Shown piece by piece: positions 8,347 through 17,594 of a DNA stretch of 64,000 nt. The first letter of the stretch is position 1. The number at the start of each line of letters is the position of its first letter. Source of the stretch: Pseudomonas izuensis (lineage in GTDB: Bacteria > Pseudomonadota > Gammaproteobacteria > Pseudomonadales > Pseudomonadaceae); NCBI RefSeq assembly GCF_009861505.1, contig NZ_WTFT01000006.1, forward strand, positions 1 through 64,000. Reading direction: 5' to 3'. The notes below the pieces were generated by a model that saw only the letters and a program-made list of their open reading frames with translations, had not been told where the DNA came from and did no database searches. Made by a program: the position numbers and the translations under genes.

Positions 8347-9807
8347 ATGACCCACCTACAGCTGCATGGCCGCGAGCCCGGCACGATATTCGAAACCCAT
8401 CTTCCTGCACGCCTGGACCGCTTGCCGTGGGGCCGTTTTCACACCCTGCTGGTGTGCGCGCTGGGCATCACCTGGTTGCTCGACGGCCTGGAAGTGACCC
8501 TGGCCGGCTCGGTGTCAGGTGCGCTGAAAAACAGCCCCGAACTGCACATGAGCAATGTCGATATTGGCCTGGCCGGCGGCATCTACATCGCCGGCGCCGT
8601 GCTCGGTGCCTTGGTATTCGGCTGGCTGACCGACCGTCTGGGGCGGCGCAAGCTGTTCTTCGTGACGTTATGGCTGTATGTGGGCGCCACCGCGGCGACG
8701 GCGTTCTCTTTCAACCTGGACAGCTTTCTGCTGTTGCGTTTCCTCACGGGCATGGGCATCGGCGGCGAATACACGGCGATCAATTCGACCATCCAGGAGT
8801 TCACCCCGGTTCGCTATCGCGGCTGGGTCGACCTGACCATCAACGGTACATTCTGGCTGGGCGCAGCGCTTGGGGCCGGCGGGGCCATCGTCCTGCTTGA
8901 CCCGCACGTGGTCGGCGGCGACCTGGGCTGGCGCCTGTGCTTCGGCATCGGTGCAGTGTTGGGCCTGTTGATCCTGGTCATGCGTTTGTGGCTGCCGGAA
9001 AGCCCGCGCTGGTTGCTGATCCATGGTCAGCACGAGGAGGCGCGACGCATCGTCGAAGACATCGAAGCGCGTCTGCGCGAGCAAGGCCATGAACTGCCGG
9101 CGGTGACCAGCAAACCGCTGCGTCTGCACGCGCGGGACCATACGCCGCTGGCGGAGGTCTTCCATACCCTGTTCATCAGATTCAGGCGCAGGGCGCTGGT
9201 GGGGCTGACCCTGCTGACCGCACAAGCCTTCTTTTACAATGCGATCTTCTTCACTTACGCGCTGGTGCTCACCGATTTTTACCAGGTGCCCGCCGAGCAT
9301 GTCGGTTGGTACGTATTACCCCTGGCACTGGGTAATTTTTGCGGGCCGCTGCTGTTGGGGCGCCTGTTTGACGTGATCGGCCGAAGGGTGATGATCAGCC
9401 TCACCTACGCCACGTCCGGAATATTGCTGGCGCTGTCTGGCTATGCCTTCCAGCAGAGCTGGCTGGACGTCACCCAGCAAGCCGCGGCGTGGATGGTGAT
9501 CTTCTTTTTCGCATCGGCCGCGGCCAGTTCCGCCTACCTGACCGTGTCAGAAACCTTCCCCCTGGAAATCCGCGCCTTGGCCATCGCCGTGTTTTACGCG
9601 TTTGGCACTGGCCTGGGCGGTATCATCGGGCCGACGCTGTTCGGTCAACTTATCCAGACCCAGCAGCGCAGCAGTCTATTGATCGGTTATCTGACAGGCG
9701 CTGCGCTGATGTGTGTGGCGGCGCTGGTGCAGGCAATTTGGGGCGTGGCGGCGGAGCGTCGAGGGTTGGAGCAGGTGGCCAGGCCTTTGTCGCAGGCTGA
9801 GGATTGA
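8347..9807 (+). CDS. MFS transporter
   Basis: This 486-aa major facilitator protein has about 12 membrane segments. The loop 2-3 signature reads GWLTDRLGRRKLFF, and a second GRR motif (LFDVIGRRVM) lies after the central loop. The N-terminal DGLEVTLAGSVSGAL with GMGIGGEYTAINSTI resembles the sugar/aromatic-acid:H+ symporter branch. It is probably the inner-membrane uptake step for the acid degraded by the upstream cluster. It is divergent from the porin gene, and the 215-bp interval between them must hold both promoters. The annotated start follows a short gap without a strong ribosome binding site, so the start is less sure than the family. Confidence 0.87.
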   Translation: MTHLQLHGREPGTIFETHLPARLDRLPWGRFHTLLVCALGITWLLDGLEVTLAGSVSGALKNSPELHMSNVDIGLAGGIYIAGAVLGALVFGWLTDRLGRRKLFFVTLWLYVGATAATAFSFNLDSFLLLRFLTGMGIGGEYTAINSTIQEFTPVRYRGWVDLTINGTFWLGAALGAGGAIVLLDPHVVGGDLGWRLCFGIGAVLGLLILVMRLWLPESPRWLLIHGQHEEARRIVEDIEARLREQGHELPAVTSKPLRLHARDHTPLAEVFHTLFIRFRRRALVGLTLLTAQAFFYNAIFFTYALVLTDFYQVPAEHVGWYVLPLALGNFCGPLLLGRLFDVIGRRVMISLTYATSGILLALSGYAFQQSWLDVTQQAAAWMVIFFFASAAASSAYLTVSETFPLEIRALAIAVFYAFGTGLGGIIGPTLFGQLIQTQQRSSLLIGYLTGAALMCVAALVQAIWGVAAERRGLEQVARPLSQAED

Positions 9808-9875
9808 GCTGGACTGTTGGCCGATCTGCTTGCAGCCATTCAGCCAACAGCCTGCCGAAACAGACCATTCACTCG

Positions 9876-12800
9876 TCAGAATGCGACCTTCACGCCGAGC
9901 ATCCCATCGTACCCGTGGCTGTCGCCGTCGAACGCTTGCCGATACCCGGTCGATACCGTGAACGTCGTACGAGCATTGGCCTGGTAGTCGACACCCACAT
10001 TCACTTCGCCCCAAGTACCGCCGATGTCCGCTTCAAATGGCACGAAGCCGTTCTGTGAGGAAAACTCGGTCTTCGGTTGCCCTTTGAACTCGTGCCACAC
10101 GCTGGGCCGCACCCAGGCGTTGGTGCGCCGCACAGTATTGTCCGAGCCCGCCGTCACCCAGTCTTTGGCAATGCGTACTCCAAGCCGGCCAATGAGCGAG
10201 TCCACATCCTCGAAGCGAACGTTCGCGGCCAAATCGTCGCTGTCATCCAGATCGATCGAACTGTAGATCACCTGCGCCTGGGGCTCGACATACAGATCTT
10301 GCTTCATTTCAAACGGATAACCGGCCTCCACTGATGCACTATAGCCCCAGCCATCGGTCTTCAACTTGTTGATGTCGGTCGGCTTGGCCTCGATGTTGAA
10401 CCGGTGCAGTTGCAACACACCGTCCAGGTACCAGCCGGCTTGTCCAAAGTGAGTCCAGTAGCCTCCGAGACTGTAAGCACGCAACGTATCATCGCCGGCA
10501 TTGTTGCCGGTGTAGTGGCTGACCCCGCCGTCGATGTTGCCTACCGCCAACGACACTCCGGCCTGCTCATGACTGCCATCGGGTCTTACATTACGGTACA
10601 GATCCACACCGACCTGAAAGGCGGTCAGGTCGTAGTTGTACCCGGGGGTATTGCCGAGAATGCTCTTCGAACCGTCCTGTTCGCCGCTTCGATAAATCAT
10701 CCGGCCCCAGCCCAGCGAAGGGCCGTAGGTCTGTTCGACATCGGCGGCCCGAGGCTCTCCTTGATTCAAGCGCTCTTCACCGACCCGCTCATGCAGTGTG
10801 TCGACGAGGGTCCGGGTGTAGACCAGCGCCAGGGCCGGGACTGCGGTATAGAGCGAAGTTTGCGGCCGATAATTGGGCACCGGTGGAGGAGGGGGATCAG
10901 GTGGCGTTGGTTCAGGTGGCGTCGGCGGCTCGGGTTCAACCGTCGAACGAAGGTACCAGGCCTGTTCATTGCTGTTATCCACGCTGGAGCGATGCAAGGT
11001 GTATTCGTAGGGGCCGGCGTAAACCGGGCCAGCCAGGGTGAAAGTGCTGGCCGTTGTGTTTGCACCGTTGATTGCGTCGACAACCTTGATGCCATTGCCA
11101 ACTGTCACCGCGCCGAGGCCCCCCGCATTGGTGACCCGCAGCGAGGCCGTGCCACTGGTTGCCGCGTGATTGAGCACCAGCACGTCAGTGTCCTGTACGA
11201 CACCGTCGTTGAGGCGCGTATTGAACAGTACCTGACTGCCTGGATTGAAGGTCGCACTGGCACTGTCAATCGTGAACGTCCCACGGAGGGTGGGCTGCCG
11301 GCCGGCGATATTGAGCGTTGAGTTGTCGCCCAGGATGAACTGGTCGGCGCGTACCGTGCCCGCGACACCACCGGCCAACGTGGCACCGGGTGCGATCACG
11401 AAGCTGCTGGGCGTGGTGCCTGACACATCGGTCATGCGGACCCCATAGATCGCGTTATTGGAAACTTCAAAAGTACCGGCCTGCACCTGCGTGTCAGCGT
11501 AGAGCTGAGACCAGCGGTCGACTTCGGCGCTGTAGTGGGATGCATCAAATGAAAGCAGGCCGTCACCGGTCTTCAGGACAGACACCAAGCCATTGGCGGC
11601 GTTGCTCTGTACCGGATCGAAGAACGTGATCGTCCGGCCCGCCTGGGCATTGAACGTGGTCGTGGACGCGCCACCGGTATTGTTCAGGTAGATCGCATTG
11701 GCCTGTGGGTCGACGTGACTGTTGCCCGAAAAACTGATGTCCCCACCCGTCGCGTTAAGCGTGACGTCACTGCCGCCCCAGATCGCGCCGCCCTTGCCAC
11801 CGGCGCTGTTACCATTGAACGCGGTCGCCCCACCTGCGGTGAGGGTAAAAGCGCCGACGGAGTAGAGTGCGCCGCCGTCGAGCGTTGCCTGGTTGTTGGA
11901 AATCGTATTGTCGAGCCCGGCGATAGTGATCGCGCCGGCCGCGGAAATCGCGCCGCCATTGGAGGACGCGGTGTTGTTCGTCAAGGAGACATTGCCGCCG
12001 ACAGTCACCAGGCTCACATTGCCACTGGCGGCATTGATCGCACCTCCCGCGCCATTGCCTGCAATGTTGCTGTCCATAGCGACTCCACCCGTGACGGTCA
12101 CGTCGCCAGCCACTGCATTGATGGCGCCGCCGATACCGGCAACGTTTCTGTTGGCGCTGAGGCTACCATTCACGGCGACGCCGCCAGCTTGCGCGTTGAT
12201 CGCGCCTCCAGTTCCATCGGCTAACGCGGTGTTGCCATTGGCTAAAGCGGTGTTGCCGTTGGCCGTCAAATTGCCGTTGATTGTCACTGCGTTGTTGGAA
12301 TAGATACCGCCACCGTTCGCCGAGGCAGTGTTATCGGACAAGGTGATGGCGGTGCCGTTGAGCGTTGTCGTGCCGAAGACCCGAAGCGCGCCGCCAAACG
12401 CCACGGACCCCGCGAACAGGGCGCCATCGGGTTTGAACCCGGCTTTGTTGCCGGTAATTGTCACCAGGGAGCTGCTGTTGCCCAAGGCGACGCTGCCGTT
12501 GGAGATAATTCCGCCGCCGCTCCACGAGCCTCTGTTGTTGGTGATGGACACATTGCCGCTGGTTGTCGCCAGGCTGACGTTACTGGCTGCGGTCGTAGCG
12601 GCAATCGCACCGCCATTGCCCTGGCCGTTGAACACACTGGCGGCGATATTGTTATCCAGGCTTACATCACCGGTCACGAGCACGGCACCGGTCGTGAAAA
12701 TGACGCCCCCTGAGGTGGCTCCGATGTTGTTGTTCGCCGTGAAAGTGCCTGTAACGGTGACGCCGCCGGCCCCCGCATTGATGAAACCGCCGTTGCCGCC

Positions 12801-13874
12801 GGTCAGGGTGTTGTTGGTGGCGGTCACATTGCCGGTGGCGTTCACCGCGAGCGAAGCAATCGCTCCGCCATTGGAGGTGGCTTTGTTGTTGGCGAAGAGG
12901 ATGTTGTTGCCGGTCAATGTCGTCGTCCCGGCTGTGTTGGAGATCGCACCTCCACTCGAATTTCCCGGAACCTGCGCGCCGCCCGGCGTGAATCCTGCCG
13001 AGTTGCCGGTAATCGTCAGCGTGCTGCCAGCCGCGCCCAGCGAAACATTGCCCACAGTACTGCCGGCCGCGAAGATCGCGCCTCCGTTGGAGGATGACAG
13101 GTTATTGGTCAGGGTCACGTTGCCACCGGCTGTCGCCAGTCGGACGTTACCGTTCGCCGCGCGGATGGCGCCACCAGGGCCTGCGCCCGATCCCGTGATT
13201 GAATTGGTTGCGGTGGTGCTATTGGCGTTCAAGCTTGTATTGCCGCTTACCACGACATCGCCGGCACCCGCATAGATCGCGCCGCCGCCTTTTATTGTGG
13301 TGTTGGGAGACACGGAACCACTGGTGTTGTTATTGGCGACAAGGTTGCCGTTAACGGTTATGCCTCCGTTGTTGACTGCAACGGCGCCACCGTTGCCGTT
13401 GGTCGCGGAATTGTTAATGACGGCGAGGTCACCATTAACGGTCAACGCGCCTGCAAGGGAAATGGCCCCGCCAGTGGCCTCATTGCCCCCCACAAAGGTG
13501 ACATTGCTCAGGTTGAGTGTCGCTGCAGTGCCGGAAAAGAACCCGAAGTGACCGGCACCGTCATTCAGCGTAACGGTGCTGCCGCCCCCAACGCCGTTGA
13601 TGGTCAGTCCTGGCTGACCTGCCGGCAAAGCCTTGGCGAATGAAATGCTGGTGCCGTTGGACAGAAATTCATCGCCTTGCAGGTCCCAGACACTGCCGTT
13701 GACCGGTGTCAGGCTATTCAAGTTGGTACCGGCCGGGACAGGCTGCGCCATGACGGGCACACTTGTTGATGGAAGCATCAACATGACGAGCAACGCCGTG
13801 GTGAAGGCGGGGAGGTGTCTCGAATCGATTGGATGCCAGGGGAGGGGAGCATCTCTATTGAGTGGCATGCGCAT
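9876..13874 (-). CDS. type V autotransporter with Pmp-like GG-A-I repeats
   Basis: The 1332-aa product has a signal peptide (hydrophobic core near residues 24-42, cleavage near VMA-Q). The long passenger has dozens of short repeats of the form GGAI plus a TGNN/ANNNT-like turn (for example NGGAIAS, NNKATSNGGAI), typical of right-handed beta-helix surface proteins such as chlamydial Pmp and other GG(A/L/V)I proteins. A proline-rich hinge lies near residues 980-1005. The C-terminal 280 or so residues form an autotransporter beta-barrel ending in KVAF with the terminal Phe. No passenger protease motif was seen. It is probably an adhesin-like surface protein. Confidence 0.9.
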   Translation of the reverse strand: MRMPLNRDAPLPWHPIDSRHLPAFTTALLVMLMLPSTSVPVMAQPVPAGTNLNSLTPVNGSVWDLQGDEFLSNGTSISFAKALPAGQPGLTINGVGGGSTVTLNDGAGHFGFFSGTAATLNLSNVTFVGGNEATGGAISLAGALTVNGDLAVINNSATNGNGGAVAVNNGGITVNGNLVANNNTSGSVSPNTTIKGGGAIYAGAGDVVVSGNTSLNANSTTATNSITGSGAGPGGAIRAANGNVRLATAGGNVTLTNNLSSSNGGAIFAAGSTVGNVSLGAAGSTLTITGNSAGFTPGGAQVPGNSSGGAISNTAGTTTLTGNNILFANNKATSNGGAIASLAVNATGNVTATNNTLTGGNGGFINAGAGGVTVTGTFTANNNIGATSGGVIFTTGAVLVTGDVSLDNNIAASVFNGQGNGGAIAATTAASNVSLATTSGNVSITNNRGSWSGGGIISNGSVALGNSSSLVTITGNKAGFKPDGALFAGSVAFGGALRVFGTTTLNGTAITLSDNTASANGGGIYSNNAVTINGNLTANGNTALANGNTALADGTGGAINAQAGGVAVNGSLSANRNVAGIGGAINAVAGDVTVTGGVAMDSNIAGNGAGGAINAASGNVSLVTVGGNVSLTNNTASSNGGAISAAGAITIAGLDNTISNNQATLDGGALYSVGAFTLTAGGATAFNGNSAGGKGGAIWGGSDVTLNATGGDISFSGNSHVDPQANAIYLNNTGGASTTTFNAQAGRTITFFDPVQSNAANGLVSVLKTGDGLLSFDASHYSAEVDRWSQLYADTQVQAGTFEVSNNAIYGVRMTDVSGTTPSSFVIAPGATLAGGVAGTVRADQFILGDNSTLNIAGRQPTLRGTFTIDSASATFNPGSQVLFNTRLNDGVVQDTDVLVLNHAATSGTASLRVTNAGGLGAVTVGNGIKVVDAINGANTTASTFTLAGPVYAGPYEYTLHRSSVDNSNEQAWYLRSTVEPEPPTPPEPTPPDPPPPPVPNYRPQTSLYTAVPALALVYTRTLVDTLHERVGEERLNQGEPRAADVEQTYGPSLGWGRMIYRSGEQDGSKSILGNTPGYNYDLTAFQVGVDLYRNVRPDGSHEQAGVSLAVGNIDGGVSHYTGNNAGDDTLRAYSLGGYWTHFGQAGWYLDGVLQLHRFNIEAKPTDINKLKTDGWGYSASVEAGYPFEMKQDLYVEPQAQVIYSSIDLDDSDDLAANVRFEDVDSLIGRLGVRIAKDWVTAGSDNTVRRTNAWVRPSVWHEFKGQPKTEFSSQNGFVPFEADIGGTWGEVNVGVDYQANARTTFTVSTGYRQAFDGDSHGYDGMLGVKVAF

Positions 13875-14248
13875 GGAAATCGTCTCTCCGTTGACGATTC
13901 TCGCATCAGGCCACCACTACAAAAGGAAACGGCATATATACGAGTGTGATTAAACAGCCGGAGTATTCCATTCAGGCAAAGTGAACGGTTATTTCAAAAC
14001 ATTCAGACCTTGCTTCGCGGTAAAACTGAGCGAACGCCTGTGCAGCGTAGTCCGGTTTTGGCAAAAAAGAAAAAACCTCCAGCAACCGACAAATTAGCCT
14101 TGTCGAATGGCTCGAAGGAACAATGGTGCGCATTCGGGCCGTACTGATAATTCCTGCTGGCTTACACCATTGTCGCGAGGCTCCGTAACGGCCCTCACGC
14201 CGGGCAGGACAACTTGCACACCAACAACAATAAATAGAGGGCGGGCAG
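13875..14248. other. gene-free stretch upstream of the autotransporter
   Basis: No convincing coding frame was found. The part next to 13875 must hold the autotransporter promoter. The composition changes from GC-rich to AT-rich a little further right, near 14345. Confidence 0.4.
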
Positions 14249-14345
14249 TTGGAACATATTTATGACTCCATCGTGGTGGGGGGCGGGATCGGTGGGGTGT
14301 GCAGTCGCTGGCAGGCTGGCCGACAGTGGCAGCGACAGCATTTGA
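14249..14345 (+). pseudogene. 5' relic of a GMC-family FAD oxidoreductase
   Basis: From a TTG codon the frame reads EHIYDSIVVGGGIGG, a Rossmann FAD-binding start. Shifting by one base then gives CAVAGRLADSGSDSI before a stop. The composite matches the N-terminus of GMC oxidoreductases (YDYIVVGGGSAGCVLAGRL type). The one-base frameshift and the loss of the remaining 500 or so codons show that this is a remnant. It sits at the edge of the AT-rich transposition module and probably marks where the accessory DNA interrupted or deleted a host gene. Confidence 0.5.
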
Positions 14346-14508
14346 CGCCTGTTTCTATTTTATAGCTCAATAAAGAGACATTTAGTTTAGTTATTCTTTT
14401 TGGTTGTAACGTAAAGGGCAGCTGAAGGGCGAGTTCATCTCAACATTAAACGCACTAGATCCGTTCGAGTTAAGCTCTGGTTGAAAATTTCAATCGGGAG
14501 TAAGCCTA

Positions 14509-15615
14509 ATGCAGCAGCATCTGACGCCATGGATGGTTGAAAGCGCATATCGTTATTTAACGGCCGCATATACGCGCATAATATTGGGCTACTATATTGC
14601 TTTTCATGCACCGTCTATTTTATCAGTCGCTTGTGCAATTACTCACGCAGTGCTACCAAAGAAGCAGTATCTGGAGAATATAGGTTGTGGTGACGTAAAT
14701 CACCCTTTCTGTGGAGTGTTTGAAATCCTCCACATGGACAACGCTTCGGAGTTTCGTGCGCTCAAACTTCAGAGGGCATGTGCGCTTCATGGTATCAAAA
14801 CAGAATGGCGGCCCCTAGGAAAGAAACATTGGGGCGGCCATATTGAACGTTTGATTGGTACTATGATGAATAGCCATGTCCATTTTTTACCTGGTACGAC
14901 GATGTCGAATGTATTGAAAAGAGGCGACTATGATAGTGAAAAACATGCAGCGTTAACGATTGAAGAGTTCAATCGCTGGTTTGCAAGGCAAGTCGAGATT
15001 TACAATTACAGCGTGCACTCGGCTTTGAAATGTCGACCTTCTGAAAAATGGAATAAAGCTTTTGCAATAAAAGATGCTATGGGTGCTCACCAAAAATTAA
15101 TCACAGATCCGTTTAAGTTCAGGCTTGATTTTATGCCCGAGGAAAATCGAAAAATCAGACCTATCGGTGTTAGTTTGTTTGGTCGTAATTATTGGGCGCC
15201 AGAGTTGAGTCATCATATCGGCTTAAGAAATGTAACTATAAAGTACGACCCATTCGCTTTGTATACGATATGGGCAAAAATTGAAGGTTCGTACATCGAA
15301 CTGCGTTTCGCTGACCTTACTCGAGATAATCTAAGTTATGAGCAGCATCTGATTGCAAACAAACATTCATATCGAACAAGTTCCAAAGGGATGCTTGAGA
15401 ATGTTGTTGCAGCCCGCGATGGTAATGAACAAGAAGTACGCGAAAGTATTAAAAAAACGAAACAATCCAAGAAACGACTCAAGGCGGCAAAAGCTTACTC
15501 TAAGCACGTTCTTGATCAACATTTCGACCCAGCTGAGCGTGCACCTAAGCCGGTCGCGAGGGCAGAGATAGATTTTACAAAGGGCCCGGTCATTTACGAT
15601 AGCGAGGATGTTTGA
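14509..15615 (+). CDS. tniA: TniA/TnsB-like transposase, N-terminally truncated
   Basis: The 368-aa product matches the C-terminal two thirds of TniA-type DDE transposases. It has the second catalytic Asp in ILHMDNASEF, the third catalytic Glu in HWGGHIERLIGT, then RGDYDSEKHAALTIEEF and NYSVHSAL, all family hallmarks. The first Asp, normally in a D-H-T segment well before this, is missing together with the N-terminal DNA-binding domains (roughly 180-200 residues). The present start has a good ribosome binding site (GGGAG) and leads through a short unrelated-looking segment into the core. It is therefore probably inactive, or needs complementation. It overlaps tniB by 8 bp. Confidence 0.85.
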   Translation: MQQHLTPWMVESAYRYLTAAYTRIILGYYIAFHAPSILSVACAITHAVLPKKQYLENIGCGDVNHPFCGVFEILHMDNASEFRALKLQRACALHGIKTEWRPLGKKHWGGHIERLIGTMMNSHVHFLPGTTMSNVLKRGDYDSEKHAALTIEEFNRWFARQVEIYNYSVHSALKCRPSEKWNKAFAIKDAMGAHQKLITDPFKFRLDFMPEENRKIRPIGVSLFGRNYWAPELSHHIGLRNVTIKYDPFALYTIWAKIEGSYIELRFADLTRDNLSYEQHLIANKHSYRTSSKGMLENVVAARDGNEQEVRESIKKTKQSKKRLKAAKAYSKHVLDQHFDPAERAPKPVARAEIDFTKGPVIYDSEDV

Positions 15616-16462
15616 TGTGAGTAATCCTATCGAGAATGGAAGTTACGATAAGCAGAGGAGGATAAGCTATCTTCTACAAGAGTTTTGGATAGACTGCCCT
15701 CATGCTCGCAAAACTCTTAACGCAATCCTTACGATGTTGGAAATTCCTCCTCGTACAACCGCGCCATGTATGCTTGTTTGTGGGGAGGGTGGCACTGGAA
15801 AAACTTCCATTGTAACCCAATTACAGAAAATGAACCGTGGCTTGGGTTCACCTTTGGTATTTATGACGCTAACGGAAAATTCCGGAAAGCTGAAATTCAA
15901 GCAGTTGATAGTTGAAGCTATAGGGCTGCCAATGAAGTTAGGAGCGGGCAGGGAAACTCTTTCAAAAGAAATAGCAAGCTATATACACTCTCATGGCATA
16001 AGGGGCATTGTTATAGATGAGTTTCATGAGTCCCTCATCGTACCAAAAACTGAGCAGCTACGGAATTTGTCATTGCTGAAGGGGTTATCTGGTTCACCTT
16101 ACAATTTGTCTATTATTGGGTTTGGAGTGGGTAGGGCAAAAAACGCACTACTTTACGATGATCAGTTAGCTCGTCGGTATTATATGCGTGAATTGCCAAT
16201 GTGGTCGTTGAACGAAGACTTCAGGAATTTTGTAGCAACCCTAGAAAAGCGCTTTAACCTGAAAAACCCCTCCCAACTACATCAAGAGGATATGCTGCGC
16301 TTGATTTATGAGCTTTCAAAAGGTGTGATGGATAGATTAGTTAAAATGCTGACAACCGCGGCATGTTACGCAATTGCCACCGGGGTGGAGGTAATTAACA
16401 GGGAAATGATAAAATTGGCTCTGGAAGATGATTTGGGTTATAAGGAGTTCTTGAATCCATGA
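15608..16462 (+). CDS. tniB: TniB/TnsC-like AAA+ transposition ATPase
   Basis: The 284-aa ATPase has a Walker A motif GEGGTGKTS near residues 60-68 and a Walker B segment IRGIVIDEFHE. Proteins of this class bind target DNA in an ATP-dependent way and link the target selector (TniQ) to the transposase. The gene overlaps tniA at its start and tniQ at its end (ATGA), so the three form a coupled operon. The DNA is AT-rich, unlike the core genes to the left. The coding sequence looks intact. Confidence 0.87.
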   Translation: MFDVSNPIENGSYDKQRRISYLLQEFWIDCPHARKTLNAILTMLEIPPRTTAPCMLVCGEGGTGKTSIVTQLQKMNRGLGSPLVFMTLTENSGKLKFKQLIVEAIGLPMKLGAGRETLSKEIASYIHSHGIRGIVIDEFHESLIVPKTEQLRNLSLLKGLSGSPYNLSIIGFGVGRAKNALLYDDQLARRYYMRELPMWSLNEDFRNFVATLEKRFNLKNPSQLHQEDMLRLIYELSKGVMDRLVKMLTTAACYAIATGVEVINREMIKLALEDDLGYKEFLNP

Positions 16463-17517
16463 AATTTTCAAATTTGCTGCACCCCATCTTCGATGAAACC
16501 TTTCCTTCGTGGCTAACAAGGTGTGCGCTGAATCCGAAAATATCAGGTATTTCGGAAAGAGATATAATTGAGTGGAAGTATGAAGATGATCAAAAAAGAA
16601 GATTTTTAGCACCTGGTCTCAGTATGGAATTCGACTTTCATGAGTCGCGAGGATTAGCGCTTGCTCGTGAACTGCATTTGGATGTCTGCATCATTGAAAA
16701 AATATTCAGGCCAACTTCCACACTTCTTCTTTCACCAAATTATCGCACTGCTTATTGCCATCTGTGCATCCAGTCAGACGTCCTCCAGAAGAGATTTCCA
16801 TCATGGAGGAAATCCTGGTGCTATGTAACTCAACCGTATTGTCCGATTCATTGGTGTTTGCTTAGTTTTATTGATGGGTACCCAATTCTTGATAAGCAGT
16901 GGAATGCTTATGTACGTGGAAATCTCGGTGACTATTATCAAGGGCGGAAAGGAAGTTCCTACACTCGTCGTCACATGCATGGGCTCCCTCCTAACAACAT
17001 TCGTGCATGGTTGACCTTGCGTGTTCAGATGTGGATAAACAAGATTGATCGTACAAGGTTCTGCGTTTTGCCCGGCACAGATGTTCTTGTGGACTCTATT
17101 CAATTAACAAGTGCAGTAAATTTTATCCTGCGGTTGTTTTTAGTTCCTAGAACAGATCGAAATAGCTCTGGCGTGGCAAAGGAATTGCTCACTGCTGCCA
17201 ATCCACTTATTGTGCATAAGGTTTTAGATTTCAAAGATAGACTAGATTACGGTGCTTCTAATAGCGTGCCCTATGAGAGGATGTGTGCCTTGCTATTGCT
17301 TGGAAAAATTTTTAATATTTTTTCGCCGAAGGAGCATTCGATGTTTAAAAAAATAGTTTTAGATTCAGAATTTGATTTTCCAGATTCGAAGACATTGGGA
17401 GAACTTAGCGCAGGCCACGTTCATGCGGTTGAATATTCAACTCTTGAGAGGCAGCTTGGCAGTTTGGATGTAGTCTCGGATTATTTGAGTGACTTTATCG
17501 AAGGGGTACTTTGCTAG
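16459..17517 (+). CDS. tniQ: TniQ/TnsD-like target-selection protein
   Basis: The 352-aa protein begins with the TniQ fold (HPIFDETFPSWLTRCAL) and carries the zinc-binding pairs CHLC and, about 30 residues on, CPIHWC. TniQ proteins choose the insertion site, or interface with a CRISPR complex in some Tn7-like elements. No Cas genes are present, so ordinary protein- or site-directed targeting is expected. The C-terminal half is unlike long TnsD proteins and gives no target clue. Terminal repeats for this element were not convincingly located. Confidence 0.85.
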   Translation: MKFSNLLHPIFDETFPSWLTRCALNPKISGISERDIIEWKYEDDQKRRFLAPGLSMEFDFHESRGLALARELHLDVCIIEKIFRPTSTLLLSPNYRTAYCHLCIQSDVLQKRFPSWRKSWCYVTQPYCPIHWCLLSFIDGYPILDKQWNAYVRGNLGDYYQGRKGSSYTRRHMHGLPPNNIRAWLTLRVQMWINKIDRTRFCVLPGTDVLVDSIQLTSAVNFILRLFLVPRTDRNSSGVAKELLTAANPLIVHKVLDFKDRLDYGASNSVPYERMCALLLLGKIFNIFSPKEHSMFKKIVLDSEFDFPDSKTLGELSAGHVHAVEYSTLERQLGSLDVVSDYLSDFIEGVLC

Positions 17518-17594
17518 CCAAAATAAAACTGGGACGGCTTTTTTGCTATTTGTAATCCGTGTGAAGACTGTGCACATCGGCTGTAGACTGCCCA

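Noticed and set aside
10404..13275. Several plus-strand open frames of 80-315 codons
   Set aside because: They are antisense shadows of the repetitive autotransporter passenger and have its repeat period.
17520..17555. Terminator after tniQ
   Set aside because: The AGCC/GGCT stem is only 4 bp with a 16-base loop, too weak despite the T-run.
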